64,000 bases of DNA from Motiliproteus sp965230735 (GCF_965230735.1 NZ_OZ246016.1:1984001-2048000); one strand, 5' to 3'; shown: positions 43,401 to 52,208, counted from the first letter of the stretch. The notes: generated from the sequence alone by a model not told the origin. Program-made: numbers and translations.

Positions 43401-45135
43401 TGGAAGGGTTAGCGGTCTTATGACCCTTGATGGTCAGGTTGGTCGCCTCGCTGTCAGAGCCGTCAGCGGTGAACTCGATATAGGCGTTGGAGATGGTACT
43501 GTTTTTTGCCAATGGAATATTGGTGTAGCGCAGGCCAACCTTCTTCTCACCAAGATCCAAGTCGGAGCTATCCAGATCCATTGATGAACCATTTTGTTCG
43601 GCGTCATCGCTATAAGAGGCGATGTTGAAACTGTACTTCTGGTAGATACAGGCATCGGCACCGACGCTGTCGGTATCGTAGCTGATCTCCAATTCGGCAG
43701 CTGTATCGACATCATCTTCAAACGCCCGAATGACCCGCTGCGCGTTACCCTCAACGAAGAAGGTCATGCTGTTACCACCACACCAGCCCGACAGATTAAC
43801 GATCTCCTGCGCGATAGTCTTTAATTCAGGCGAGGTGTAGGTGCTGCTCTCGCTGAAGCCGGGAGTGCCGGTCCAGCCGACGGAAGCGGTAGTCCGCGTA
43901 CGGTTGCTAATGTTGTTGCTGCCGCTTTCGAAAGCTTCACTTTGGCCAACCCGTTCTCCCCAGAAGGTCAGGGTGGCTGACTCAGCATTACTGGCACCTC
44001 CGGTCAGCTTGAGCTTGGCGCTGGTAATCGTCGCTCCCTGGGGGACTGTAATGTCGTTGAAGCGCAGGCCAATTTTTTGAGCCTGTCCTGCGCCACTGCC
44101 GGTGGAGTATTCGACATACAGCTTCGGTCGCTGATTCGTATTCGAAGTAGAGTCGTAACTGTGGAATTGGCGTTTATCGCTGCTGCTGCCACTGACCTTA
44201 TCGATGATAAAAGCCATCTTGTTGTTGGCCGACCAGCCGCCTCTATTGACGATCTCCTGAACGATCGAAGAGATATCGGGCGTCTGCATCTGGTTGCCGG
44301 CTGATGGGTTGTCTGATGTCGAGATGGCCCAATTGACCTTGGCACTGGTTTTGTTTCTGCCGGTCAGGTTGTTGTTGAGGGTGTTGCCTTTTTTAACGTT
44401 TTTGAAAACACCGGCGTTATTCGTGTCATGTCCCCAAATTCGAACATCCAAATCTCCGCCGTACTGTTGTTTGACCGTGAACGTCAGGTAGGCGTTGGTG
44501 ATGGTAGCGCCCTTGGGGATATCCACGTTTCGAAAGCGCACCCCGACCACCTGCTCGGTGCTGCCTTCGTACATAAACTCCAGGTCGGTGCTGTCCAGGT
44601 GGGCAGCGCCACCGAGTGGCTGCTCGGCATCATCGTTGGAGTGGGAAACGGTTCGGGTAATGGAAGTGGTGCTACCGGGGTTGAGAATCTGTAGTAGGTT
44701 GGCATCCACCCGCATGCTGCCATCTGCCAGTTGTGTAGCATCATCGTCACCACTGTTGACGCGAACGTCGACGCTACCGGTGGCGAGTGAACTGCCGCCG
44801 CCACCGCTGACAACCTGGTCGATATCCCGCATTGGATAAAGCACCGGGCCACCCGGGTTGGTGAAGCGCATCAAGCCGACATTGATGTCCTCCGCATTGT
44901 TGAGCACGTTGGTCAGTGCCTGCTTCATCCGGTCCATCCGGCTGATATTGCCGCCGTCCTTTTCCTTCATCGAGCCGGAGGTATCAAGGATAAAGAGGAC
45001 GTTGGGTTTGACGGTGACCTTGGCACTGCCACCGAAGTAAATTTCAGTATCATCGGCCCATACAGGGGTCGCGATCAGCCAGCTGCACATGAAGCTGCCC
45101 AGTACAGTCCGTAGGTTGTGATTGAAGACTTTCAT
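40489..45135 (-). CDS. pilY1: PilY1-like pilus-tip adhesin with a split vWA domain
   Basis: A 1548-residue secreted protein of the PilC/PilY1 family, which sits at the pilus tip and promotes assembly and adhesion. A signal peptide (1-26) is followed by a vWA domain starting PNVLFILDTSGSM, with the MIDAS pattern D51-S53-S55. That domain is interrupted at about residues 165-665 by three homologous beta-rich modules (about 165-344, 350-487 and 505-663). It then resumes at about 670-885 (NYIVLLTDGFANN). The C-terminal half (about 1045-1450) is the PilY1 beta-propeller, beginning DPLHSRPELVTY. Candidate calcium loops lie at 1127-1139, 1267-1275 and 1485-1496. The start is the ATG at 45135 with a GGAGAG ribosome site. 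Confidence 0.93.
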   Translation of the reverse strand: MKVFNHNLRTVLGSFMCSWLIATPVWADDTEIYFGGSAKVTVKPNVLFILDTSGSMKEKDGGNISRMDRMKQALTNVLNNAEDINVGLMRFTNPGGPVLYPMRDIDQVVSGGGGSSLATGSVDVRVNSGDDDATQLADGSMRVDANLLQILNPGSTTSITRTVSHSNDDAEQPLGGAAHLDSTDLEFMYEGSTEQVVGVRFRNVDIPKGATITNAYLTFTVKQQYGGDLDVRIWGHDTNNAGVFKNVKKGNTLNNNLTGRNKTSAKVNWAISTSDNPSAGNQMQTPDISSIVQEIVNRGGWSANNKMAFIIDKVSGSSSDKRQFHSYDSTSNTNQRPKLYVEYSTGSGAGQAQKIGLRFNDITVPQGATITSAKLKLTGGASNAESATLTFWGERVGQSEAFESGSNNISNRTRTTASVGWTGTPGFSESSTYTSPELKTIAQEIVNLSGWCGGNSMTFFVEGNAQRVIRAFEDDVDTAAELEISYDTDSVGADACIYQKYSFNIASYSDDAEQNGSSMDLDSSDLDLGEKKVGLRYTNIPLAKNSTISNAYIEFTADGSDSEATNLTIKGHKTANPSTFNTGSNNISNRSKTSASISWTPDTWNSAGETNQTPNIASVINELTAQTDWASGNSLALIIEGSGKRDSESYDGSNLAPRLVIYAKPSDVTAAAGTVRSEMIQAVQGLPNDGWTPIVDTLYEAARYYRGEALEYGDSRGDGGNKHLKRISHPDSYTGGTVIRPDGCSAENPGSSDCAGEYIDGSPIYTSPITESCQANYIVLLTDGFANNNHSETKIKNMTGDTSCVGNDSDEECGIELAKFLHTVDQTNALSQDQTVKTFTVGLEFETTWLTDLAEAGGGSFYRAESANELTSAFDTIIKSIKAANTTFVEPSVTINQFNRFAHRDDVYFALFKPMETAKWFGNLKKYQLKGNPATLYDNQNPQEPAIDPSTGFFAIDSQSFWSEDEDGNQVEKGGAASKLPTTRKIYTLVDSTKALTADDNKVHETNSLITAGMLNVADKNADYRTDLLKWTRGLDENDAPRYELGDPLHSRPELVTYAGLTDPIESTIFFGTNEGFIHAVDINTGIEQFAFIPQELLGNLDTYYTNASVDPRPYGMDGGITLWTRDHNKDGDLKDTGDFTYLYAGMRRGGRNYYALDVTNVNTPTFKWQISGGNGDFVDLGQTWSQPVKSKIKLGGTLYDVLIFGGGYDTNQDNVSVRTADSIGNAIYIVNANTGALIWSAGNHNGHDESHADMDYSIPSKVNVIDMNRDGMADQLYVGDMGGQIWRVDLDNTATQLQNFGYITKIADLAGSYDSNGGAIAAQSADNRRFYYPPDLALAVEGSDRYLTLAIGSGYRAHPLNTAIEDRFYMIKLFDTHTKPSSWTTLTESDLYDATNNYISEGDATQKNEAAVALSNHDVARKDGWMIRMTNTGEKVLSGSATIQNQIVFTTYEPTPPNSGSCNPAQGTSRAYLVSLFDATPMLDINGDGNTNAADRVIQLQIGSIPATPTVIDTLESKPTVWVGPERLDQVNTDVESVRTYWIEVNE
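43143..44643 (-). repeat. Three homologous modules inserted in the PilY1 vWA domain
   Basis: Each module contains a strand such as VGVRFRNVDIPKGATITNA (residues 197-215), matched by IGLRFNDITVPQGATITSA (355-373) and VGLRYTNIPLAKNSTISNA (533-551). A helix-like segment ending IVQEIVN (290-297) has equivalents at 440-447 and 618-625. Modules 1 and 3 also share an N-terminal DDAEQ box that module 2 lacks. The copies are diverged, so the duplication is old. The fold resembles the DNRLRE/CBM-like beta-sandwich modules found in surface proteins; this is inference. Confidence 0.8.
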
Positions 45136-45163
45136 AACATCTCTCCAACCGGGAACCTCCCGG

Positions 45164-45637
45164 TTATTGGTCATCCGTGGAAGCAACAAAACTGACGCGG
45201 TAGTAGCCTTGTCGGATCAAAGTGCTGGCATTCATATCGGTCATCTCGCCGGTACCATGCACTTCGTACATATAAGTCGAGGCGGTACCAATCGAGTTAC
45301 CGGGGGCGATGCCTTCGCCGATAAATTCAGTCTGGGCGGTGGCACTAACCCCCGATGTACCCATCGACACGGTCACAGTCGACGAGAGACTGTTTGTGTT
45401 ATCGATTGCATCGAACATCATCTGATCATCGTCGATGGCAAATTCGACGGCGCTTTCAGCCGCTTGAAAGGTGCGGTTGTAGGTCTGCGCGTTAGCCGCC
45501 ATTTTCTCTTCAAAACTGGAGGTCTTGGTTGAGGTAGCGGCAATCAGGGTCACTACAACGATAACCAGCAGACAAACCACCAGCACGACGCCTTGCTGTC
45601 GCATTCGATAGGGTCGATGGTTTGGGATACGACTCAT
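45164..45637 (-). CDS. pilX: PilX-type minor pilin
   Basis: A 157-residue prepilin-like protein. The cleavage region is QQG/VVLVVCLLVIVVVTLIAATSTKTSSFEEKMAANAQ, which matches the PilX N-terminal family, including the FEEKMA motif. It lacks the usual glutamate at mature position 5, as PilX proteins do. It overlaps pilW by four bases and is followed by pilY1 with a 28-bp gap. The ATG at 45637 has a GAGGAA ribosome site. Confidence 0.9.
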   Translation of the reverse strand: MSRIPNHRPYRMRQQGVVLVVCLLVIVVVTLIAATSTKTSSFEEKMAANAQTYNRTFQAAESAVEFAIDDDQMMFDAIDNTNSLSSTVTVSMGTSGVSATAQTEFIGEGIAPGNSIGTASTYMYEVHGTGEMTDMNASTLIRQGYYRVSFVASTDDQ

Positions 45638-46764
45638 TGTCGGTTCCTCAATACGATGGTGCTGTTGAAGGCCAGTCTTAGGCGTCGGTCCACGGTATGG
45701 GTGGCGGTGGCGCCAGCTGTTCCTAGCGGTTCGATATCGGTGCCAGGGAGGCGGTATAGGTTGTTGTCAGGATCCGTCAGAATTTCCTCTGATGAGCTAA
45801 CTAACAGACCGATCCGGATCGCATCAACCTCGGCAAAATCCAGATTGCCATCGGTCGCGTCAACAAAACGCAGATTGCCATCAGTTAGGCGTTGGCCGTA
45901 CAGAATTTGCAATTGCTCGATGCCTTCAACCAGTTCTTGTTCCAGCCCAGTAATGTAGGTGCCGGTACCGCTACCGTCATGAAAGGCGCTGTCGAACTGG
46001 TACAGGGAGTAGATCGGATTGCCCCGGTTGGTATCGCGACCTGTGTCCTTGGTATAAAACGCCAATGCCTCGAAACTCATCACTTGGGCATCATCACTGT
46101 AAGGTTTGCTGAGGTTGTTGCTGCTGTTATGGGAGTTGGAGTGGGCCAGGGTGGTTTTGCCGTCGGTGTCTTTGGGCAGGTTGACGATTCGGAACATGTC
46201 GGCATTTTCGCAGTCGGACACCACCGCAATGTCGTACTTATTCAGGCCGATGCTGTTGTCTTCGATCTTGATATTGGCATTCACGGCCGAGCAGGAATTG
46301 CCACCACCGTCACAGATCACATTGACCCCAGTGGGGGACACGTACTGCACATAGACGACATCGCTGCCTGAGTGGACCCCGCTGATGTTGTCCAGAAAAT
46401 CGTTACGATTGGCCACCGTCCAGCCGCTGTGCTGGCTCTCATAGCCCCAGATGGCTTGACCGGTTAAATCCCCCGTTGGGGCGTTGTCGGCAATCACATT
46501 GAGATCGACGATCTCGCTGTCGATACAGCCCTGGTAGCCGGCCATACGGATATGGCGGGTCAGCATATCCATCGCCAGCCGGCCGTTCTCCTGCACCCGG
46601 GCATAAGCGTGTGCAACGCGGTCGGTTCCACTGGAGCCGACGAAGATTTCAAATACCCCCAGCATCAGCAGTGAACTGACCACTAGGGCGATCATCAGCT
46701 CGACCAGGGATAAACCCTGCTGTTGCTGTCGAGATCGGTGTGATTTGGGCTGGAGTCTCTGCAT
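45634..46764 (-). CDS. pilW: PilW-type minor pilin
   Basis: A 376-residue prepilin-like protein, the largest minor pilin of the set. Cleavage is expected after QQQG in QQQQGLSLVELMIALV. The conserved motif ARVQENGRLAMDMLTRHIRMAGYQGC follows. With PilV and PilX it forms the tip complex that primes pilus assembly and presents PilY1. It overlaps pilX by four bases and follows pilV after two bases. Confidence 0.92.
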   Translation of the reverse strand: MQRLQPKSHRSRQQQQGLSLVELMIALVVSSLLMLGVFEIFVGSSGTDRVAHAYARVQENGRLAMDMLTRHIRMAGYQGCIDSEIVDLNVIADNAPTGDLTGQAIWGYESQHSGWTVANRNDFLDNISGVHSGSDVVYVQYVSPTGVNVICDGGGNSCSAVNANIKIEDNSIGLNKYDIAVVSDCENADMFRIVNLPKDTDGKTTLAHSNSHNSSNNLSKPYSDDAQVMSFEALAFYTKDTGRDTNRGNPIYSLYQFDSAFHDGSGTGTYITGLEQELVEGIEQLQILYGQRLTDGNLRFVDATDGNLDFAEVDAIRIGLLVSSSEEILTDPDNNLYRLPGTDIEPLGTAGATATHTVDRRLRLAFNSTIVLRNRQ

Positions 46765-46766
46765 AA

Positions 46767-47345
46767 CTACCTCGTGGCGGTAAAGTCCAGCGTGAAGGTC
46801 TTGGTGGTATCGGCTTTATTGCTATCAGAACTGACATTCCAGTCCAGCTCCTGCCAGCTGACTTGGACCGAGAAACTGGAGCCGCTGGCAGTAACGACAC
46901 CCGCGCCACCCGGTAACAGGTTACGGTAGTTGCCGCCATCTTGGCCGACGCCATTAATATCAATAAAGTTTTCAGCCCACTCGCGTAGGTCGATATTCCG
47001 GATCTGTTCGGCGGTGCAGCCGGCAACGTTGGTGGCGCAAGTGCTGCCTGAAGGGGTTGCCATGCTGCTAGTGCTGATGCTGTAACGGTCGTTGTCACCG
47101 GTGGCGTAAACCGCGTTGAGTCGAATACGGTCGGCGATATCGTAGGCCAGCAGGCTGGCCTGGGTCCGGTAGTAGGCGCTACGGTTGGTCTGCAGCCCGG
47201 TGATCTGCAGGGCAGTGGCTCCGAGCAGGGTGGTGACCAGCAGTACTAGTGCGATCAGCACTTCCATCATGCTGACGCCGCGTTGTTGATTGATTCGATT
47301 GAATCTTTTCAGTCGCTGTAGTGAAGGGCGGGCTGAGATCAGCAT
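46767..47345 (-). CDS. pilV: PilV-type minor pilin
   Basis: A 192-residue prepilin-like protein. Cleavage is expected after QQRG in QQRGVSMMEVLIALVLL, and the LQITGLQTNRSAYYRTQASLLAYDIADRIRLN stretch is characteristic of PilV. It sits between fimT/fimU and pilW with small or no gaps, and its start overlaps fimT by seven bases. Likely part of the pilus-tip priming complex. Confidence 0.92.
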   Translation of the reverse strand: MLISARPSLQRLKRFNRINQQRGVSMMEVLIALVLLVTTLLGATALQITGLQTNRSAYYRTQASLLAYDIADRIRLNAVYATGDNDRYSISTSSMATPSGSTCATNVAGCTAEQIRNIDLREWAENFIDINGVGQDGGNYRNLLPGGAGVVTASGSSFSVQVSWQELDWNVSSDSNKADTTKTFTLDFTATR

Positions 47346-47941
47346 GAGATCTCCCCGGCTGCGCCTTGGTGGTTGTTGAGGGTGTTGTCGCCATCTTCAT
47401 CGACCGCTAGGCGGGAGACGCCGGAAATATTGACCACGATAGCGCGGGCTTCGGAGACTCCCCGATCGTCACAAAGCGTAAAAGTGCCAGCGCTGGAGTC
47501 TGTGTCGAGCAAAAAACCGGTGGAGGCAAACTGAAGTCGGCCAAGATTGGTGCCGCCGAAGCCCGAAGCGCGCAAGCTATTTCCACCGATCAAAGGCTCC
47601 TGGTAAAGAAGCAGTTGATCGTCGCCATCGATCACGGCATTACCGCCGTTGTTGCTGTCGGTAAACAGGATCCAGCCGGCTTCCCAGTTAGTGGTGTTGC
47701 AGTTGCTGCCGTTGTCGCTGGCACAAAGGGTAACGATACCGCGGCGATTGGCGGCTTCGCCACGAGCCATATGGATGACACCGATCAGGGTGTTGATCTG
47801 GCTGGTTAAGCGGTTGTCCTGAATAAAACTACTAAAGCCGGGTGCGACCAGGCCTGCCAGGATGGCAATCAGAGATACGGTGATCAGCAGCTCTATCAGT
47901 GTGAAGCCTTTTTGCACGGTCTTATTCCAGGGTTTGGGCAC
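47339..47941 (-). CDS. fimT: FimT/FimU-type minor pilin (GspH family)
   Basis: A 200-residue prepilin-like protein, first gene of the minor-pilin operon. Cleavage follows QKG in QKGFTLIELLITVSL. The C-terminal part has the GspH/FimT pattern with GEAANRRGIVTLCAS. I list the GTG at 47941. A GTG at 47917 with a GGA box eight bases upstream would give the very short leader MQKG, which is typical of type IV prepilins and may be the true start. FimT and FimU cannot be separated here; FimU-type proteins initiate the tip complex. Confidence 0.88.
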   Translation of the reverse strand: MPKPWNKTVQKGFTLIELLITVSLIAILAGLVAPGFSSFIQDNRLTSQINTLIGVIHMARGEAANRRGIVTLCASDNGSNCNTTNWEAGWILFTDSNNGGNAVIDGDDQLLLYQEPLIGGNSLRASGFGGTNLGRLQFASTGFLLDTDSSAGTFTLCDDRGVSEARAIVVNISGVSRLAVDEDGDNTLNNHQGAAGEISC

Positions 47942-48075
47942 AGTTGGGGCTATACAAGCTAAAGGGTAGCGGCTAAGTCGTTTTCAAACGTTGATCTGGC
48001 GCACTGTCTACCGACTAGGCCATTGAGATAGGTCAATAAAACGTTTGTTTGAAAGTGTTGAGGATAGTGCTGAGG

Positions 48076-49098
48076 CTAGTCGGTCAGGTCGGCTAGGCAG
48101 GGCTGCCCACAGAGCTGAAGGCTCAATTCGGCCAGTTGTTGCCAAGGGTCTTGATTACACATTCCCTTGATCGACTGGTCGATGGCCGCGCAAAGCTGGA
48201 GCATTCGATTGAGCTGCAGAGGTTGCAGGCGTTTTAGGGCCTGACCAACTAGCGCCTGTCGCTTGCCGAAGATTCGCTGCTTTTTGAACAGTGCATCGTT
48301 CAGAGGGCCCGGGTGCTGTTTGAGTTCACTCAGTTTACGAACTTCCCAGCTAAGGCTGCCGAGGATTTGGATCGGCTCAACGCCTTCGCCGCGTAGTCCC
48401 TGCAGTACCCTGAGGCAGCGACTGCTGTTACCCGCCAATGCTGCATCGACGAGCGCAAAGGTATCGTATCGGGCGTTGTTGGCAACACCTCCGCCGACCA
48501 GCTGTTCGCTAAGGCTGTTGTCGGGGCTGAGTAGTTTGAGCTTCTCGATCTCCTGCACCGCCGCGAGCAGGTTGCCTTCGACGCGATCGGCCAGAAGTTG
48601 AGCGGCATCCGGATCGATGGATAGTCCCAGACCACGACAGCGCTGCTGGATCCAGCCCGGCAGTCGATTGGCTTCCACCGGCCAGAATTGCAGGATCGCC
48701 CCGGCTTTATCGATCGCTTTGAACCAGCTGCTGCGTTGTGCGCTGGCATCGAGTCGAGGGCAGTAGATCAGGATCAGAGTGTCTTCGGGAGCTGGCGCCA
48801 ACAACCGGTTGAGGGTTTCGGCACCTTTGGTACCTGGCTTTCCGTTGGGAATATGCAGCTCGATAAGTCGTCGCTCTGCAAACAGCGATAGGCTCTGGCT
48901 GCTCTCGAGCAGACTGTCCCAGCTGAAGCCGGGTTCGGCATGAAACACCTCGCGCTCGCTGAAACCCTGCTGGCGGGCGGCGGCGCGAAGTTGATCTCCC
49001 GCCTCCTGAACCAGCAGGGGTTCATCACCGGTCAGCAGGTACACCGGTTGCAACGGTTGCTTCAGGTGGCTGCCGAGCTGCTCCGGTTTGAGTTTCAT
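48076..49098 (-). CDS. holA: DNA polymerase III delta subunit
   Basis: The 340-residue clamp-loader subunit that opens the beta clamp. It is recognised by QPVYLLTGDEPLLVQEAGDQLR at the N-terminus, the EVFHAEPGFSWDSLL element, and the C-terminal collar segment with SWEVRKLSELKQ. It is 9 bp from lptE. The order leuS-lptE-holA is conserved in gammaproteobacteria. The minor-pilin operon begins 134 bp beyond its end. Confidence 0.96.
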   Translation of the reverse strand: MKLKPEQLGSHLKQPLQPVYLLTGDEPLLVQEAGDQLRAAARQQGFSEREVFHAEPGFSWDSLLESSQSLSLFAERRLIELHIPNGKPGTKGAETLNRLLAPAPEDTLILIYCPRLDASAQRSSWFKAIDKAGAILQFWPVEANRLPGWIQQRCRGLGLSIDPDAAQLLADRVEGNLLAAVQEIEKLKLLSPDNSLSEQLVGGGVANNARYDTFALVDAALAGNSSRCLRVLQGLRGEGVEPIQILGSLSWEVRKLSELKQHPGPLNDALFKKQRIFGKRQALVGQALKRLQPLQLNRMLQLCAAIDQSIKGMCNQDPWQQLAELSLQLCGQPCLADLTD

Positions 49099-49107
49099 GG
49101 CGCGTTA

Positions 49108-49617
49108 TCAGCGGCTCTGCTGTTCGGCCAGGCTCAGATAGCGCCGAACCAGCTGGCCAGCCAGAGTTTGACGCATCTCTTTGCGTAACAGCGCCTCTTC
49201 GGCCTCTTTGGCGTTAACGCTGTTTTCGTCGTAGTCGTAGGTGCGCTCGGTATAGAGTTCGGTTTCTGGAATCGCGACTTCGCCTTCACTGTCCAAAATC
49301 TGGTAGCGAAGCCGGGCGCGCAGTTCGTACTCTTCCACTTTAGCGCGAGTATTGAGCGAGGCTGAACGGCGGTCGAGGCTGTCGGAGATCAACTCGATTG
49401 TGTAGGGCGCTTGCTGGGCCGAGTCGACCAGGCTTACGCCGCTACTCTTCAGGGTCCGTTCGACTGTCTGATACATCGCACTGCGCTCATTACCCTGCAG
49501 ATGCAGGGTTCTGAGTTCGTCTGGGATCGGAGTCACACCACGCAGCTGGAAGCCGCAGCCGCTGAGCATCCCCAGCAGCGTCAGAGTAAACAGCGTTTTT
49601 ACGGCGATTTTGAGCAT
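49108..49617 (-). CDS. lptE: LPS-assembly lipoprotein LptE
   Basis: A 169-residue outer-membrane lipoprotein. The lipobox is MLSGC (Cys21), followed by the family motif GFQLRG. It plugs the LptD barrel and assists insertion of lipopolysaccharide. The C-terminus is helical and ends near VRRYLSLAEQQSR. It sits 2 bp after leuS, so the two genes are co-transcribed. Confidence 0.94.
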   Translation of the reverse strand: MLKIAVKTLFTLTLLGMLSGCGFQLRGVTPIPDELRTLHLQGNERSAMYQTVERTLKSSGVSLVDSAQQAPYTIELISDSLDRRSASLNTRAKVEEYELRARLRYQILDSEGEVAIPETELYTERTYDYDENSVNAKEAEEALLRKEMRQTLAGQLVRRYLSLAEQQSR

Positions 49618-49619
49618 AC

Positions 49620-52208
49620 TTAGCCTACTACGATGTTGACCAGTTTTCCGGGCACCACGATAACCTTACGGATGGTGGCATCCTGGGTGAAACGCTGAAC
49701 ATTTTCATCGGCCAGCGCGGCATGTTGGACCAGATCCCGGTCGGCATCGGCGGCAACCTGGATCTTGCTACGCAGTTTGCCGTTGACCTGAACTACGATC
49801 TCGATGCTGGAGCGAACCAGAGCTCCTTTATCGACCTGCGGCCAGGCGCTGTCCAGCAGCTCCGATTCATGACCCAGTTCGCTCCAGAGCTGATGGGCAA
49901 CATGGGGAACGATCGGTGACAGCAACTGAACAGCCGCTTCCAGCGCCTCCTGGACGACCGCTCGACCCTGTGGGCTGACGTCGATAAAGCGACTGACGGT
50001 GTTGGACAGTTCCATCACCGCAGCGATGGCGGTGTTGAACGTCTGACGGCGCTCGATATCGTCGGAAACCTTCTGAATAGTCTCGTGGGTCTTGAGCCGC
50101 ACTTCGCGCTGCTTGTCGTTGAGGTTAGCTTTGTCCAGTGCTTCCACCGGACCACGGCTGACATGATCGAACACCAGCTTCCACAGACGCTTCAGGTAGC
50201 GGTGTGCGCCTTCGACGCCGGAATCAGACCATTCAAGTGATTGCTCGGGCGGTGCCGCGAACATCATGAACAGGCGCACGGTATCGGCGCCGAAACGATC
50301 GATCATCACCTGCGGGTCGATGCCGTTATTTTTCGACTTCGACATCTTGGTGATCCCGCCGAACTGGACCGGCTGGCCGTCGCTGCTCAGGGTCGCGCTG
50401 GTCAGTTGGCCTTTGTCGTCCCGTTGGACGCTGACTTCCTGCGGCGAGAACCAGCTCTGGCCGCCTTTTTCGTCTTCACGGTAGTAGGTTTCGGCCAGTA
50501 CCATGCCCTGGGTCAGCAGGCGCTCGAACGGTTCGTCGGAATCGACCAGGCCCAGGTCGCGCATCAGCTTGTGGAAGAAACGCGAGTAGAGCAGGTGCAG
50601 GATCGCGTGTTCGATACCGCCGATATATTGATCGACCGGTGCCCAGTAGTTGGCCGCATCGTCGAGCATTGCGTTGTCGCAGCTGCGTGAGGCGTAGCGG
50701 GCGTAATACCAGGACGATTCCATAAAGGTGTCGAAGGTGTCGGTCTCACGGGTTGCCGGCTTGCCACACTTCGGACAGCTGGTTTCGTAGAATTCGGGCA
50801 TCGACTTGATCGGGGAGCCGGAGCCATCAAAATCAACATCGGTGGGCAGTACCACCGGCAGGTCTTTCTCCGGAACCGGAACCGAGCCGCAGCTGTCGCA
50901 GTTGATCACCGGAATCGGGGCACCCCAGTAACGCTGACGGGAAACACCCCAGTCGCGCAGGCGGAAATTGACCTGAACTTCGCCGCGACCGGCGGACTTG
51001 AGGTGGAAGGCGATCGCCTTGAACGCATCTTCCGACGTCAGGCCGTCAAACTCACCGGAGTTGACCAGTTCACCCTTGTCGGTGAAGGCCTCTTTGCTCA
51101 GGTCATACTCGACGCTCGGGTCGATCGGCTGGATCACCTGCTTGATCGGCAGGTCGTACTTGGTGGCGAACTCCCAGTCGCGCTGGTCATGGCCCGGTAC
51201 CGCCATGACGGCGCCGGAGCCGTATTCCATCAGGACGAAGTTGGCCACGAAGACGGGGACGGGTTCGCCGGAGATCGGGTGGATCGCTTTGAAGCCGGTA
51301 TCCATGCCTTTCTTTTCCATCGTCGCCATATCGGCTTCGGCGGTCTTCATGTGGCTGCACTCTTCCAGGAAGGCAGCCATCTCGGCATTGTTCTCGGCGG
51401 CTTTGAGCGCCAGTGGGTGTTGCGGCGCGACACCTACATAGGTAACGCCCATCAGGGTGTCAGGGCGGGTGGTGAAGACGGTCAGGTCGCCATCGCCCTC
51501 AACGTGGAATGACAGCTCAACCCCTTCGGAGCGACCGATCCAGTTGCGCTGCATGGTGCGCACCTGCTCGGGCCAGTGTTCCAGCTTGTCGAGGTCGGCC
51601 AGCAGCTCGTCGGCGTAGTCGGTGATCTTCAGGAACCACTGCGGAATCTCTTTACGCTCGACCAGTGCGCCGGAGCGCCAGCCGCGACCGTCGATCACCT
51701 GTTCGTTGGCCAGCACGGTCTGGTCGACCGGATCCCAGTTGACGATGGCGTTCTTCTTGTAGACCAGGCCCTTTTCCATCAGCTTGGTGAAGAACCACTG
51801 CTCCCAGCGGTAATACTCGGGATGACAGGTCGCCACCTCGCGGCTCCAGTCGTAGCCAAAACCCAGCGACTTGAGCTGGTCTTTCATGTACTCGATGTTT
51901 TCGTAAGTCCACTTGGCCGGGGCGACCTTGTTCTTGATCGCGGCATTTTCGGCCGGCAGGCCAAAGGCGTCCCAACCCATCGGTTGCAACACGTTTTTGC
52001 CCTGCATCCGTTGGTAGCGGGTGATCACATCGCCGATGGTGTAGTTGCGCACGTGGCCCATGTGCAGACGTCCACTGGGGTAGGGGAACATCGACAGGCA
52101 GTAGAACTTCTCTTTGTCCGGTTGTTCGGTGACCTCGAAGCTCTTGTTCTGCTCCCAGTGTTGCTGGGCGTTGGCTTCGATCGACTGCGGGTGATACTGT
52201 TCTTTCAT
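49620..52208 (-). CDS. leuS: Leucyl-tRNA synthetase
   Basis: An 862-residue class I synthetase. The HIGH-like motif is PYPSGRLHMGHVRNY and the KMSKS motif is KMSKSKNNGI. The editing domain includes the conserved TTRPDTLMGVTY. A long in-frame extension upstream is antisense to ybeL and is not part of the gene; the ATG at 52208 (MKEQYHPQSIE) is the natural start. The gap to the divergent ybeL is 123 bp. The leuS-lptE-holA unit follows. Confidence 0.98.
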   Translation of the reverse strand: MKEQYHPQSIEANAQQHWEQNKSFEVTEQPDKEKFYCLSMFPYPSGRLHMGHVRNYTIGDVITRYQRMQGKNVLQPMGWDAFGLPAENAAIKNKVAPAKWTYENIEYMKDQLKSLGFGYDWSREVATCHPEYYRWEQWFFTKLMEKGLVYKKNAIVNWDPVDQTVLANEQVIDGRGWRSGALVERKEIPQWFLKITDYADELLADLDKLEHWPEQVRTMQRNWIGRSEGVELSFHVEGDGDLTVFTTRPDTLMGVTYVGVAPQHPLALKAAENNAEMAAFLEECSHMKTAEADMATMEKKGMDTGFKAIHPISGEPVPVFVANFVLMEYGSGAVMAVPGHDQRDWEFATKYDLPIKQVIQPIDPSVEYDLSKEAFTDKGELVNSGEFDGLTSEDAFKAIAFHLKSAGRGEVQVNFRLRDWGVSRQRYWGAPIPVINCDSCGSVPVPEKDLPVVLPTDVDFDGSGSPIKSMPEFYETSCPKCGKPATRETDTFDTFMESSWYYARYASRSCDNAMLDDAANYWAPVDQYIGGIEHAILHLLYSRFFHKLMRDLGLVDSDEPFERLLTQGMVLAETYYREDEKGGQSWFSPQEVSVQRDDKGQLTSATLSSDGQPVQFGGITKMSKSKNNGIDPQVMIDRFGADTVRLFMMFAAPPEQSLEWSDSGVEGAHRYLKRLWKLVFDHVSRGPVEALDKANLNDKQREVRLKTHETIQKVSDDIERRQTFNTAIAAVMELSNTVSRFIDVSPQGRAVVQEALEAAVQLLSPIVPHVAHQLWSELGHESELLDSAWPQVDKGALVRSSIEIVVQVNGKLRSKIQVAADADRDLVQHAALADENVQRFTQDATIRKVIVVPGKLVNIVVG

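Noticed and set aside
48023..48036. FNR-like site TTGAGATAGGTCAA upstream of fimT
   Set aside because: It matches only the outer TTGA and TCAA of the consensus, and no -10 box is placed sensibly. It could equally be chance.
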